From Streptomyces sp. NBC_01431 (GTDB taxonomy: Bacteria > Actinomycetota > Actinomycetes > Streptomycetales > Streptomycetaceae), in the NCBI RefSeq assembly GCF_036231355.1, contig NZ_CP109496.1:2852001-2916000 (forward strand): a stretch of 64,000 nucleotides of DNA, in the 5' to 3' direction. The notes below the pieces were generated by a model, which saw only the letters and a list, made by a program, of their open reading frames with translations, was not told the DNA's origin and made no database searches. The translations under genes were made by a program, and so were the position numbers. Position 1 is the first letter of the stretch, and each line of letters opens with the position of its first letter. Shown piece after piece: positions 1-8,275 of the stretch.

Positions 1-1063
1 GGTCGGCGATCTCGTCGAACTCGACGCGCTCGTCCAGGTTCTGCGAGAGCGTCTCGTGCACGATCGCGATCGAACCGACCCGCCGGACCGCCTCGTTGAG
101 CGCCTCGCGGCCCTGGTCGGAGTCCATCCGCCGGGCCTGGAGCCTGAGCAGCGCCGCGACCGTCTGGAGGTTGTTCTTCACCCGGTGGTGGATCTCCCGG
201 ATGGTGGCGTCCTTGGTGATCAACTCCCGCTCGCGGCGGCGCAGTTCGGTCACGTCGCGCAGCAGCACGAGCGAGCCGATGCGTGTCCCCTTCGGCTTGA
301 GCGGAATCGCGCGCAGCTGGATCACCCCGCCGCTGCCCTCGACCTCGGTCTCCCTGGGCGCATAGCCGCTGGCCAGCTTGGCGATCGCCTCGTCCACCGG
401 GCCGCGCGAGGGCGCGAGTTGGGCGGTGAGTTCGCCGAGGTGGTGCCCGACGAGGTCGGACGCGAGGCCGAGGCGGTGGTAGGCGGAGAGTGCGTTGGGC
501 GATGCGTACTGGACGATGCCGTCGGCGTCGAGCCTGATCAGGCCATCGCCGGCGCGCGGGGACGCGTCCATGTCGACCTGCTGGCCGGGGAAGGGAAAGG
601 ACCCGGCGGCGATCATCTGGGCGAGGTCGGACGCGGACTGGAGGTAGGTCAGTTCCAGCCGCGAGGGGGTGCGCACGGTGAGCAGATTGGTGTTCCGGGC
701 GATGACGCCGAGGACGCGTCCTTCACGGCGTACGGGAATGGACTCGACCCGAACCGGAACCTCCTCGCGCCATTCCGGATCACCTTCGCGCACGATGCGG
801 CCCTCGTCGAGCGCGGCGTCGAGCAGCGGGCGCCGGCCGCGCGGGACGAGGTGGCCGACCATGTCGTCCTGGTACGAGGTGGGGCCGGTGTTGGGCCGCA
901 TCTGCGCAACCGACACATAGCGGGTGCCGTCCAGGGTGGGGACCCAGAGCACCAGGTCGGCGAAGGACAGGTCGGAGAGCAGCTGCCACTCCGAGACCAG
1001 CAGATGGAGCCACTCGAGGTCGGACTCACTCAGAGCGGTGTGCTGGCGTACGAGGTCGTTCAT
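1..1063 (-). CDS. Sensor histidine kinase, PdtaS-like (C-terminus outside window)
   Basis: The first 354 residues are present; the ATPase domain lies beyond the left edge. The start MNDLVRQHTALS is the usual N-terminus of the actinobacterial family, although no clear Shine-Dalgarno (SD) sequence precedes it. An N-terminal GAF-like domain (about 20-180) is followed by a PAS-like domain (about 190-270) and a HisKA_2 phospho-acceptor box EIHHRVKNN with the histidines at about 292-293. This architecture is that of PdtaS-type kinases, which usually signal to an ANTAR-domain antiterminator (established for the family; the partner is not in the window). No transmembrane segment is seen, so the protein is probably cytosolic. 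A dre-like site lies 223 bp upstream in the region shared with nagB, so DasR control is possible but unproven. Confidence 0.85.
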   Translation of the reverse strand, partial: MNDLVRQHTALSESDLEWLHLLVSEWQLLSDLSFADLVLWVPTLDGTRYVSVAQMRPNTGPTSYQDDMVGHLVPRGRRPLLDAALDEGRIVREGDPEWREEVPVRVESIPVRREGRVLGVIARNTNLLTVRTPSRLELTYLQSASDLAQMIAAGSFPFPGQQVDMDASPRAGDGLIRLDADGIVQYASPNALSAYHRLGLASDLVGHHLGELTAQLAPSRGPVDEAIAKLASGYAPRETEVEGSGGVIQLRAIPLKPKGTRIGSLVLLRDVTELRRRERELITKDATIREIHHRVKNNLQTVAALLRLQARRMDSDQGREALNEAVRRVGSIAIVHETLSQNLDERVEFDEIAD

Positions 1064-1285
1064 GGAGGGCACGATGCGAGCGTACCTGCGAAAACCGCCG
1101 GGAAAGACTGCGGGCCGCGGCGCCGGGGCGGGACCCTCAGCCCGTCCGGCACCGCAGCCCGAGCTGCCGGCCGACGGGTGTGCGGTCCCCTCGGCCTGTG
1201 AGGAACGGGCGCGGTCAGGGCAGAGAGCGCCGGTCCTCGGTTCCGCCCGCCTGTGCGGGGTGGGCGGAAGTCACTGTGTTCATTG

Positions 1286-1297
1286 TGGACTAGACCA
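1286..1297. promoter_or_regulatory. dre-like DasR operator
   Basis: TGGACTAGACCA differs at one position from the palindromic dre core TGGTCTAGACCA bound by the GntR-family repressor DasR. It lies between the divergent kinase (start 1063) and nagB (start 1667). The same variant recurs at 8018. The rest of the 1064-1666 gap shows no convincing gene. Confidence 0.65.
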
Positions 1298-1611
1298 TTC
1301 TGCCTGTCCATTGGTGTGCACCGCGCAATCTACGGCCTTCGGCGCCGGGCCGCACCCCGGGGCCGCCCCCGGGTGGTCAGGGGCTCGGCGACCTCGGCGA
1401 CGCGGTCGGGCCCACACGGCGGGCCGGGGTGATCGCGTGGGCCAGGGCTGGAGCCGGCGGAGCTTGGGGAGCGGCCCGGCGCCCGGTCGAGGAGGAGTAC
1501 GACCGCGACACCGTCCGTGCCTCCCGATGGCCGACTCCGTATGGGTGGCGGCAACCCGTTCAGCCGACCATAGGACCAGTGCGACCGCCGACCGGAGGAC
1601 CCCCGTTCTGC

Positions 1612-1628
1612 TAGATTGGTCTATACCA
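1612..1628 (+). promoter_or_regulatory. nagB -10 element with overlapping dre operator
   Basis: A -10-like TAGATT (1612-1617) runs directly into TGGTCTATACCA (1617-1628), a dre core with one mismatch. An operator on the -10 element 38 bp before the nagB GTG fits repression by DasR, as established for nagB in S. coelicolor. No good -35 is evident. Confidence 0.8.
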
Positions 1629-1666
1629 CGCCCGTTGAATTCACGTCTCCAGATCGGCAGGCCCAC

Positions 1667-2452
1667 GTGGAAGTTGTCATCGTCCCGGACGCCAGGGCAG
1701 GCGGCGAGCTCATCGCGGAGTCGATCGCCGCCCTGTGGCGCCGCAAGCCCGACGCGCTGCTCGGGGTGGCCACCGGCTCGACCCCGATCCCGATCTACGA
1801 CGCGCTGACCGCCAAGGTCGCCGCCGGTGACGTGGACGTGACGCGGGCCCGCGTCTGCCAGCTCGACGAATACGTCGGGCTGCCCGCCGGGCACCCGGAG
1901 TCCTACCGCGCCACCGTCATCCGCCAGGTGGTCGAGCCGCTCGGCCTCGGCCCCGACTCCTTCATGGGCCCGGACGGCTCCGCCGAGGACGTGCAGGCCG
2001 CGTGCGAAGCGTACGACCTGGCGCTGGCCTCGGCCGGCGGCGTGGACCTCCAGATCCTGGGCATCGGCACCGACGGACACATCGGCTTCAACGAACCCTG
2101 CTCCTCGCTCGCCTCGCGCACCCGGATCAAGACGCTCACCGAGCAGACCCGCGTCGACAACGCGCGGTTCTTCGGCGACGACATCGACCAGGTGCCGCAC
2201 CATGTGATCACCCAGGGCATCGGCACCATCCTGGAAGCCCGCCATCTGGTGCTGCTCGCCACCGGCGAGGGCAAGGCCGAGGCGGTCGCGCAGACCGTCG
2301 AGGGCCCGGTCGCGGCCGTCGTGCCCGCCTCCGCGCTCCAGCTGCACCAGCACGCCACGGTCGTCGTGGACGAGGCCGCCGCCTCCAAGCTGAAGCTGGC
2401 CCCCTACTTCCGGCACACCTTCACCAACAAGCCGGTGTGGCAGGGCCTGTAG
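1667..2452 (+). CDS. nagB: Glucosamine-6-phosphate deaminase
   Basis: This 261-residue enzyme converts glucosamine-6-phosphate to fructose-6-phosphate and ammonia, the entry of GlcNAc carbon into glycolysis. The NagB signature is clear: GVATGSTP near residue 35, the catalytic-loop motif LGIGTDGHIGFNEP, and C-terminal HQHATVVVDEAAA. GTG at 1667 is chosen because the protein then begins MEVVIVPDA, as in the family. The reading frame stays open upstream only through the dre operator, which is not expected to be translated. It converges on the MFS gene, with a strong hairpin terminator between them. Regulation by DasR is supported by the adjacent dre site. Confidence 0.95.
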   Translation: MEVVIVPDARAGGELIAESIAALWRRKPDALLGVATGSTPIPIYDALTAKVAAGDVDVTRARVCQLDEYVGLPAGHPESYRATVIRQVVEPLGLGPDSFMGPDGSAEDVQAACEAYDLALASAGGVDLQILGIGTDGHIGFNEPCSSLASRTRIKTLTEQTRVDNARFFGDDIDQVPHHVITQGIGTILEARHLVLLATGEGKAEAVAQTVEGPVAAVVPASALQLHQHATVVVDEAAASKLKLAPYFRHTFTNKPVWQGL

Positions 2453-2469
2453 ATCTTCCTCCGCGTACG

Positions 2470-2509
2470 ACGGTGCCGGGCACCCCAGCGATGGGGTGCC
2501 CGGCACCGT
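2470..2509. terminator. Bidirectional hairpin terminator between nagB and the MFS gene
   Basis: A perfect 18-bp inverted repeat (2470-2487 with 2492-2509) has a GCGA tetraloop. It lies 18 bp after the nagB stop and 17 bp after the MFS stop on the other strand. U-tracts are absent, as is common in Streptomyces. Confidence 0.85.
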
Positions 2510-2525
2510 GGCATGCCGACCGGGA

Positions 2526-3698
2526 TCAGGCGTCGGCGAGCACCGGGAAGCGGATGCGGGTGGTGCACAGTGAGACGACGAGCGCCGACGCGGCGACCGC
2601 GCCCATGCCCCACACAAGACTGGTGCCGCTCGCTATGAAGCCGATCATGGCGGGGCCTGCCAGCAGACCCGTCGTCCCCATGGCCGCGACGAGCGCCAGG
2701 GCGTCCGCGCCCTGCCGGGCCGCGGCGACGTACACGCACGGCGTGACGGCCGCGATGCCGAGCCCGACGCAGGCGAAGCCGAGCAGCGTCGGGACCACCC
2801 CGCCCACCAGCAGGGCCACGGCGAGGCCCATGCCGGCCAGCGCGCTTCCGGCCCGGACGATGCGGGCGTCGCCCCAGCGGGAGCGCCAGCCGTCGGCGAA
2901 GACGCGGGCGAGCACCATCATGACCGAGACCACGGCGATGCCCAGGGGGGCGAGCTGTGCCGCCGCGTTGACCACGTCCTTCAGGTAGAGCGCCGACCAG
3001 TCGTTCATGGCGCCCTCGGTCACGGTGCCGAACGCCATGGCCAGTCCCATCCAGATCGTTACGCGGGTCGGCAGGCGCAGCCCGCCCCGGCGCTTGTCCT
3101 CGGCGGACCCGGCGGCCGGTTCCGGTTTCTGATCCTCCGTCAGCAATCCGCTCCGGGTGACGAGCACCAGCAGCGCCAACAGTGCCGTCGCCACGGCGAA
3201 GTGGGCGGTCAGGGCCGAGGAGAGCGAGGTGACGCCGGAGGCGAGCAGCGCGGCGAACAGCGAACCGGCGCTGAAAGTCGCGTGCATCTTCGCCATCGTG
3301 GTGCGCCGGTACGCCACCTCAAGCGCGGCCGCCTGCGCGTTCATCGCGACGTTCAGGCAGCCCACCGCCACGCCGTCGCAGCACACGATGAGCAGGGTGA
3401 CCGGATAGTTCGGCGTGAGAGCCAGGGCGAGCAGCACCAGGCCGAGGCAGAGCGCCGACACCAGGGCGAGCCGGCGCGAGCCGAGCCGCCTGGTCAGGAT
3501 CGCCACGAGCGGGAAGGAGACGGCGGCGCCCGCTCCGCAGACCATCAGGAGCAGACCCAGCTCCGCCTCGGACAGGTCGAGCCTGCTCTTGAGCGCGGGT
3601 ATCCGGGAGACCCAGGTGGCGTACTGGAACCCGAGGAAGCAGAACAGTGCCGCGATCGCCACTTGCGATCGACGGTATTCGTCGCGCATGCGAAACAT
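2526..3698 (-). CDS. MFS transporter, probable exporter of the operon product
   Basis: This 390-residue protein has about 12 hydrophobic segments and the MFS loop 2-3 pattern (RRLGSRR). It resembles the Fos-like/YbjJ type with the N-terminal block FLGFQYATWVSRIPALK, which is often annotated as an inner-membrane MFS protein. It is the last gene of a five-gene leftward operon, 6 bp after the GNAT gene. The context (two biosynthetic-type enzymes, an unknown protein and an acetyltransferase) suggests export of a small product. Import of a substrate is the alternative. A second ATG lies 9 bp downstream; the outer one is kept. Confidence 0.85.
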   Translation of the reverse strand: MFRMRDEYRRSQVAIAALFCFLGFQYATWVSRIPALKSRLDLSEAELGLLLMVCGAGAAVSFPLVAILTRRLGSRRLALVSALCLGLVLLALALTPNYPVTLLIVCCDGVAVGCLNVAMNAQAAALEVAYRRTTMAKMHATFSAGSLFAALLASGVTSLSSALTAHFAVATALLALLVLVTRSGLLTEDQKPEPAAGSAEDKRRGGLRLPTRVTIWMGLAMAFGTVTEGAMNDWSALYLKDVVNAAAQLAPLGIAVVSVMMVLARVFADGWRSRWGDARIVRAGSALAGMGLAVALLVGGVVPTLLGFACVGLGIAAVTPCVYVAAARQGADALALVAAMGTTGLLAGPAMIGFIASGTSLVWGMGAVAASALVVSLCTTRIRFPVLADA

Positions 3699-3704
3699 CC
3701 GGAT

Positions 3705-4205
3705 TCAGCCTACTTCCAGGGACATGTACATCGCGTTCGCGCCGTAGCTCGCCGGGAGCTCGACCTCGGGATGGGGCCGGTAGCCCAGGCGGCCCCACAG
3801 GACGTCGGCGCCCCGGACGGCCACCATGGAGATCCGCTCGAACCCCAACTCCCGTGCCGCGACGAGCAGATGGGTGAGCAGAGCCGGGCCGAGGCCCCGG
3901 CCGCGCAGTTCCTCGGCGATCACCAGGTCGTGCGCGTGCAGGTTGCGGGAGTCGAAGCCCAGCTCCTCCGCCCGGCTGAGGTCCGGGCAGGAGAACGGCG
4001 GGTAGGGCAGCGCGAGCAGATAGCCCCCGACGCGCCCCTCGTGCTCAAGGACGAAGCAGGTGCCGGGAGCGTGGCGGGACTTGAGCGCCGCCCGCCCCTC
4101 GGAAAGGCCGTCCCGCGCATAGGCGCCCGCCTCCAGCGCCACGATCGTGTCCCAGTCGCGCTCGGCCAGCGGGCGGACAAGGATGTCGGTGTCCAGCAGG
4201 GGCAT
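3705..4205 (-). CDS. GNAT-family N-acetyltransferase
   Basis: This 166-residue protein shows the GNAT acetyl-CoA loop EELRGRGLGPALL (R/Q-x-x-G-x-G) at about residues 96-108, then a late VRGADVLWGRLGYRPHPEV segment. Its ATG follows the TAA of the decarboxylase gene directly (TAAATG), which indicates translational coupling. Placed between a decarboxylase that would release an amine and an exporter, it may acetylate the amine product, either as a tailoring step or for self-protection (inference). The substrate cannot be read from the sequence. Confidence 0.85.
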   Translation of the reverse strand: MPLLDTDILVRPLAERDWDTIVALEAGAYARDGLSEGRAALKSRHAPGTCFVLEHEGRVGGYLLALPYPPFSCPDLSRAEELGFDSRNLHAHDLVIAEELRGRGLGPALLTHLLVAARELGFERISMVAVRGADVLWGRLGYRPHPEVELPASYGANAMYMSLEVG

Positions 4206-5378
4206 TTACTTCGAACCTCCGATGCAGGTGTACGGCAGCGGGTCGAAGCCGTTGAAACCCTGGGTCGTGTAGCCGACGGCGTACGCGCCGCAGGAGTGGA
4301 TCCACACCGGATCCCCGGAGGCGGCAGCCGCCGGCACCCGGACCGGACCGCCCTCCCGGGCGAACGCGTCGTCGCTGTCGCAGGTGGGTCCGGCGACCAT
4401 GGCGTCCACCCGCTCCCCGTCTTCGTGGCCGGGGAACTCCAGGCGGTACTGCAACTCGTCCATCTCGTAGAGGCCGTTGAACTTCCCGCAGCTCAGGTAG
4501 AGCCAGTTCTCGCGCTCGCCGTCCAGCTGCCGCCGGGAGGAGAGCCGGGACACATGGGCCCGGATGGCGCCGTGGTCGGCGACCAGATGGCGCCCCGGCT
4601 CCATGAGGAACTCCAGCGGCGACGCCGACTCCCCGCTCAGCCTCTCCATGCCTTCGCGGAGCACCGCGAACATCTTGTCCAGCGGCGGATCGAGCGGCCG
4701 GCCTCGCCGGTCGAGGCAGCCGAGGGCGGGCAGACCGCCGCCGAGATTGATCCGGTCGAGCGCGATGCCCCGCCGGTTGAGCGCCGCCAGCACGTCCCCC
4801 AGCAGGTCAAGCGCGCTGCGCCAGGCCTCGGAGGTCATCTGCTGCGAGCCGACGTGCACGGAAAGACCCGACGGCGTGAGGCCGGCCGCCCGCGCCGCCT
4901 CCAGGACGAGCACGGCGTCCCGGGCCGAGCAGCCGAACTTCCGGCTCAGCCCCCACAGCGCGCCCTCCCCGCTGGTGGCGAGCCGGCAGAACACCCGGGA
5001 GCCGGGCGCGTGCGCGGCGATCGCGGCCACGTCCTCGACGCTGTCGGTGGCGAAGTCCCGTATGCCCAGGCGGTAGGCGTCGGCGATGTTCTCGTCCGAC
5101 TTGATGGTGTTGCCGTAGTGGACGCGCTCCGGGGGCACGCCGGTCTTGAGGGCCTGCTCGATCTCCTGCGGGCTCGCCGCGTCGAAGCCCGCGCCCTGTG
5201 CCGCGAGGCAGGCGAGCACCTCGTCCACCGGGCAGGCCTTCATGGCGAACCGGACCGATACGCCGGGCAGTTCGCGCAGCAGCTCCCGGTGCTGGGCCTC
5301 GATCCCGGTGAGGTCGAAGACGATCCGGTCGTCGTCGGCGTCCGCCAGGGCGGCCCGGATGGCTGTGCTGTCAGGCAT
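4206..5378 (-). CDS. Fold-III PLP-dependent amino acid decarboxylase (ODC/DAPDC superfamily)
   Basis: This 390-residue protein has the alanine-racemase-fold decarboxylase motifs in order: PLP-lysine box FAMKACP (K47), HVGSQ (175-179), the phosphate-binding glycines NLGGG (213-215), EPGR (260-263), and CDSDD with catalytic Cys333 as in ornithine decarboxylases. CGAYAVGY near residue 363 supplies the C-terminal PLP/dimer tyrosine. It should release CO2 from a basic amino acid or derivative, but specificity among ornithine, lysine, carboxynorspermidine or a modified amino acid is open. It overlaps the upstream gene by 8 bp and abuts the GNAT gene. It is short for a housekeeping LysA and lies away from any lysine gene. 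Confidence 0.88.
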   Translation of the reverse strand: MPDSTAIRAALADADDDRIVFDLTGIEAQHRELLRELPGVSVRFAMKACPVDEVLACLAAQGAGFDAASPQEIEQALKTGVPPERVHYGNTIKSDENIADAYRLGIRDFATDSVEDVAAIAAHAPGSRVFCRLATSGEGALWGLSRKFGCSARDAVLVLEAARAAGLTPSGLSVHVGSQQMTSEAWRSALDLLGDVLAALNRRGIALDRINLGGGLPALGCLDRRGRPLDPPLDKMFAVLREGMERLSGESASPLEFLMEPGRHLVADHGAIRAHVSRLSSRRQLDGERENWLYLSCGKFNGLYEMDELQYRLEFPGHEDGERVDAMVAGPTCDSDDAFAREGGPVRVPAAAASGDPVWIHSCGAYAVGYTTQGFNGFDPLPYTCIGGSK

Positions 5379-6705
5379 CGTGGGCGCTCCGGATCGGGCC
5401 GCCGGCGGTCAGGGGCTCGGCCCGGCCGGCTTCGATCAGCGGTGCCCACGCCTCGATGAGCAGCGCGAAGTCCTCGATGTCGGCCTGCGCCTCGTCCAGG
5501 AGGCGCTCGCGCAGGGGCACCAGATGATCGGCGAACTCGGCGTACCTGCCGCCCAGTTGGTGGTAGCAGCGGTCGATGACGTCGAGGCGCCGGACGTTCT
5601 CGGCCCGGTCCTCGGCCGCGCTGCGCCCGGCCAGCTCGGCGATCGTGGCCGCGCGCACGTGGTGGCGCGTGTCGAGCAGCGCCCCGCCCGCCGCCTCCAT
5701 CGCGGTGTAGATCGGGTAGAGGTAGAGCATGGAGAGCAGGAACTTCGTGAACCTGAGCTGGTAGGCGGTGAAGCCGGGGCCGCTCCGCCGCTCGGGGGTG
5801 TAGTAGTTGACGATGTTGCGGTTGTGGACGACCCCGGGCAGCGTCGAATCGCGGACCAGGTGCAGCAGGAAGTAGTCGCTGCCGATGGTGCTGGTGGCGG
5901 GCAGCAGCGGCACCCGCTCGTACACCTCGTGGTCGAGCGCGATGTTGCACATGTCGACCCGCCAGATGTCGGGGGTGCCCAGGGTCGACTCGTCGCCGGT
6001 GAACGGGTCGGTTCCGGCGCCGATGAAGGACTCCTCGACCAGCTCGCGCCGCTCCTGCTCCGACGCCCCGGCCTCGGCCCACAGGCCGACGACCTCGTAG
6101 TAGACGTCGGGGTCGAGTTCGCGCATCTCGCCGATGTCCACCGACAGCTCGCCCACGAAGGAACTGCCCACCATCGCCACCGGCTTGTGGGCGTCCGCGG
6201 GGTCGAGAAGGCTGCGCGAGACGCCGGGCACGGCGTCCGCCGCCCGCTTCCCGAGCGAGAGCAGTTCGTGGTGGATGGGGAAGACTGGCCGGCCGTCGTG
6301 GATCTGGTAGCTGCTGTCGGAGTCCCTGCGGTGCACGGAGGCACATCCCAGGGCCGCCGCGATGAGGAAGGCCCGGTTGGTGCACGCCCCGTACGAGACG
6401 TCCGAGGGCAGCATGAGGTCGAGCAGCAGATCGGGCTTGGGGAGCGCGGACCGCTGGATCACCCGGTGCAGGAAGTCCCGCTGCGCGGCCTCGTCGAGGT
6501 GGTGCACGACCACGTTCGCCGTCCCGTGCAGGGCGCCCGCGACCCGGGCGTGCTCGGCGAAGGCGTCCTCGTCGCAGGAGTCCAGGATCAAAAGGTGCAC
6601 CTCGACGCCGAAGTACTCCGCCGCGTGGGCGGCCTCCTCGCCGAGCGCCGAAATCGTGTCGGCGCAGGGCCTGTTCGTGGGCAGGGTCAGGCAGATTTTG
6701 CGCAT
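5371..6705 (-). CDS. Uncharacterised actinobacterial protein with DSDS motif
   Basis: This 444-residue soluble protein is not confidently recognised. The N-terminus CLTLPTNRP followed by alternating strand/helix pattern (VEVHLLILDSCDE) and an acidic RRDSDSSYQ at about residues 124-132 recall a GT-A glycosyltransferase or nucleotidyltransferase fold with a DxD metal site. That is a pattern impression only; it may be the family named DUF6271. A later block, TSTIGSDYFLLHL, and a paired helical C-terminus rich in Glu and Ala follow. It overlaps the PhyH gene by 19 bp and the decarboxylase by 8 bp, so it is an integral member of the operon and probably acts on the same small molecule. Confidence 0.75.
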   Translation of the reverse strand: MRKICLTLPTNRPCADTISALGEEAAHAAEYFGVEVHLLILDSCDEDAFAEHARVAGALHGTANVVVHHLDEAAQRDFLHRVIQRSALPKPDLLLDLMLPSDVSYGACTNRAFLIAAALGCASVHRRDSDSSYQIHDGRPVFPIHHELLSLGKRAADAVPGVSRSLLDPADAHKPVAMVGSSFVGELSVDIGEMRELDPDVYYEVVGLWAEAGASEQERRELVEESFIGAGTDPFTGDESTLGTPDIWRVDMCNIALDHEVYERVPLLPATSTIGSDYFLLHLVRDSTLPGVVHNRNIVNYYTPERRSGPGFTAYQLRFTKFLLSMLYLYPIYTAMEAAGGALLDTRHHVRAATIAELAGRSAAEDRAENVRRLDVIDRCYHQLGGRYAEFADHLVPLRERLLDEAQADIEDFALLIEAWAPLIEAGRAEPLTAGGPIRSAHDA

Positions 6706-7754
6706 GACAGCTCTCCGGTCGACTGCTCCGTGTGCTCGTCGCGCCAGGTTTCGAGCCCCAGCAGCTTGGCGCCGAGCTCGTTCAGCGAGGCGGCTTCGTA
6801 CCTGAGCGACTCGTGCCGTCGCGCGTCGCCGACCAGCGTCTTGTTCCAGTCGGGGGTGCTCAGGTGGCGCCAGGACTCCACGCGGGAGCGCCGCAGCTCC
6901 TGGCTCGACTCCAGCGCCGGCATCATCGAGAGGTACTGGACGGCGCGGACACCGTTGTCAGAGCTGTTGCGGGCCACGCCGTGCGCGAGCATCCCGTTCC
7001 AGATCAGCAGGTCACCGGCTTCGAGTTCGGGCCGGATCACGGGGAACTCGGCGCGGTCGACTCCGGGCCTGATGGGGTCGCGGTCGGCGGGCTGCTCGGT
7101 CTTCCACTGCTCGAAGCGCCGGAAGAGCTCGGGCGAGCACTGGAATCCGCCGTGGTCCGGGCGGGTGTCGTTGAGCGCGATGATGCCCTGGACCCGCTGC
7201 GGCAGCACGCTGAGCGTGGTGTCCACGTCCCAGTGCAGCTCGATGTCGAAGCCCGTGTCGGTGGGCTCGATGAGCGCGCGGTCGCGGTTCTTGACGTTGG
7301 GCGGGTTCAGGTTGAGCCGGTCCAGGGTGACCCACAGCTCCTCGCAGTCCCACACGTCGACGAAGGCGTCGTACACGCGCTGGGTCTGCCGGCTGTCCCA
7401 GATGAGCTGGTGGTGGTAGGCCTCGACGAAGCCGTAGACGTACAGGTGCCGCTCCAGGTCGGTGGCGAATTCCCGTTCCTCGTACCAGGTTTCGGGGCGC
7501 GCGGGATCGAGGCCCTGGAATTCCCACGCGAAGTCGAGCAGGCTCCGCGCCGCCGCCGCGGGTATCGCCTCTTTCACGACCACGTAGCCATACGTCTGCC
7601 AGAACGCGAAGTCCTCCTCGGAAAGCACCCGCAGCGGCCGGGATTTCCTGATGTCCTTCAGCGGGGTTCGGGCCAGATACGTCTCACCGCCGTCCGAACT
7701 GAAGTAGGGAGTGTCCGAAGAGGCTCGATAGAGATAGGGGTCGGGCGTCGGCAT
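6687..7754 (-). CDS. Phytanoyl-CoA dioxygenase (PhyH) family Fe(II)/2-oxoglutarate oxygenase
   Basis: This 355-residue enzyme has a double-stranded beta-helix with the iron facial triad visible as H174-W-D176 (LHWDVD) and His258 (LAHGVARN), and Arg270 (GVRAVQY) as the likely 2-oxoglutarate ligand. PhyH-family bacterial enzymes hydroxylate or otherwise oxidise small molecules or amino acids. The start ATG at 7754 has GGAG seven bases upstream; the frame is open further upstream but without an SD. It is the first gene of the operon and lies 264 bp downstream of a dre operator. The substrate is unknown. Together with the decarboxylase, hydroxylation of an amino acid before or after decarboxylation is a reasonable guess. 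Confidence 0.88.
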   Translation of the reverse strand: MPTPDPYLYRASSDTPYFSSDGGETYLARTPLKDIRKSRPLRVLSEEDFAFWQTYGYVVVKEAIPAAAARSLLDFAWEFQGLDPARPETWYEEREFATDLERHLYVYGFVEAYHHQLIWDSRQTQRVYDAFVDVWDCEELWVTLDRLNLNPPNVKNRDRALIEPTDTGFDIELHWDVDTTLSVLPQRVQGIIALNDTRPDHGGFQCSPELFRRFEQWKTEQPADRDPIRPGVDRAEFPVIRPELEAGDLLIWNGMLAHGVARNSSDNGVRAVQYLSMMPALESSQELRRSRVESWRHLSTPDWNKTLVGDARRHESLRYEAASLNELGAKLLGLETWRDEHTEQSTGELSCAKSA

Positions 7755-8217
7755 GCAAGGGCTCCAAAGCTCGAAATGGGGTGTGGACAAGAAGATTTCG
7801 TACGAGGCACACGGGGTCACGGCCGTCCGACGGTCAGTGATTGACCTGGGAGGATCCAGGGGTGTCCGGCCGCTCCCCCCTTCGTGCGCGCACATCCCAA
7901 TTCCCCCAAGGAAAAGGAATGTTACGAACGCGTACGGTCACTCACACCGCGAAAGCGTGCGGCATGGGGAAAGGCGTGCGGGTTTCGCAGTCCCACCGAA
8001 CTTGCTTTCTTCCAAGCTGGACTAGACCAACTTGCGGTGTCAACCCCCGTATTACAGAGATCGATTGACATACTGTCAAACGCGCGGAGACCGCCAGGCC
8101 ACACCCCCCTCCGCAGGCCGAAGGGCCCGAGCGGGCCATGCGATCTGCCCTCGTGGACATCCAAACCCGGGGCTTGCGTACCGTTCCGTGGCGGCGCGGG
8201 TCCCGGGTCCGGACATG
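7755..8217 (-). promoter_or_regulatory. Leader/promoter region of the PhyH operon
   Basis: This 463-bp region has no convincing gene. Its T/A-richer right part holds a leftward candidate promoter: -35 TTGACA (8074-8079), 19-bp spacer, -10 TAATAC (8049-8054). The -35 is part of the inverted repeat TTGACA-N3-TGTCAA, a possible operator. The dre site at 8018 lies just downstream of the predicted transcription start. A second TTGACA (revcomp, about 8037-8042) overlaps. If correct, the mRNA has a leader of about 290 nt. Confidence 0.45.
8018..8029. promoter_or_regulatory. dre-like DasR operator before the PhyH operon
   Basis: TGGACTAGACCA has one mismatch to the dre core, with flanking CT...ACT that extends the palindrome. 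It is identical to the site at 1286. It lies downstream of the dasD terminator and upstream of the PhyH start at 7754, so its natural target is the PhyH operon rather than the das genes. Confidence 0.7.
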
Positions 8218-8265
8218 CCGAAGAGGCGGAGTGACAGCCCGCCGGCTGTCACTCCGCCTCTTCGG
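8218..8265. terminator. Terminator after dasD
   Basis: A perfect 22-bp inverted repeat (8218-8239 with 8244-8265) has a CGCC loop, 10 bp beyond the dasD stop. It separates the das transcript from the PhyH operon, which therefore needs its own promoter. Confidence 0.9.
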
Positions 8266-8275
8266 CCTTGCGGTC

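Noticed and set aside
56..1201. Long plus-strand open frame opposite the sensor kinase
   Set aside because: It is a GC-skew shadow. The minus strand encodes coherent GAF-PAS-HisKA_2 sequence, while the plus frame is low-complexity Arg/Gly/Val-rich.
7922..8164. Small ORFs in the PhyH leader region (e.g. an 80-codon minus frame)
   Set aside because: They have no SD, no recognisable composition and cover the dre site. They are treated as non-coding leader.
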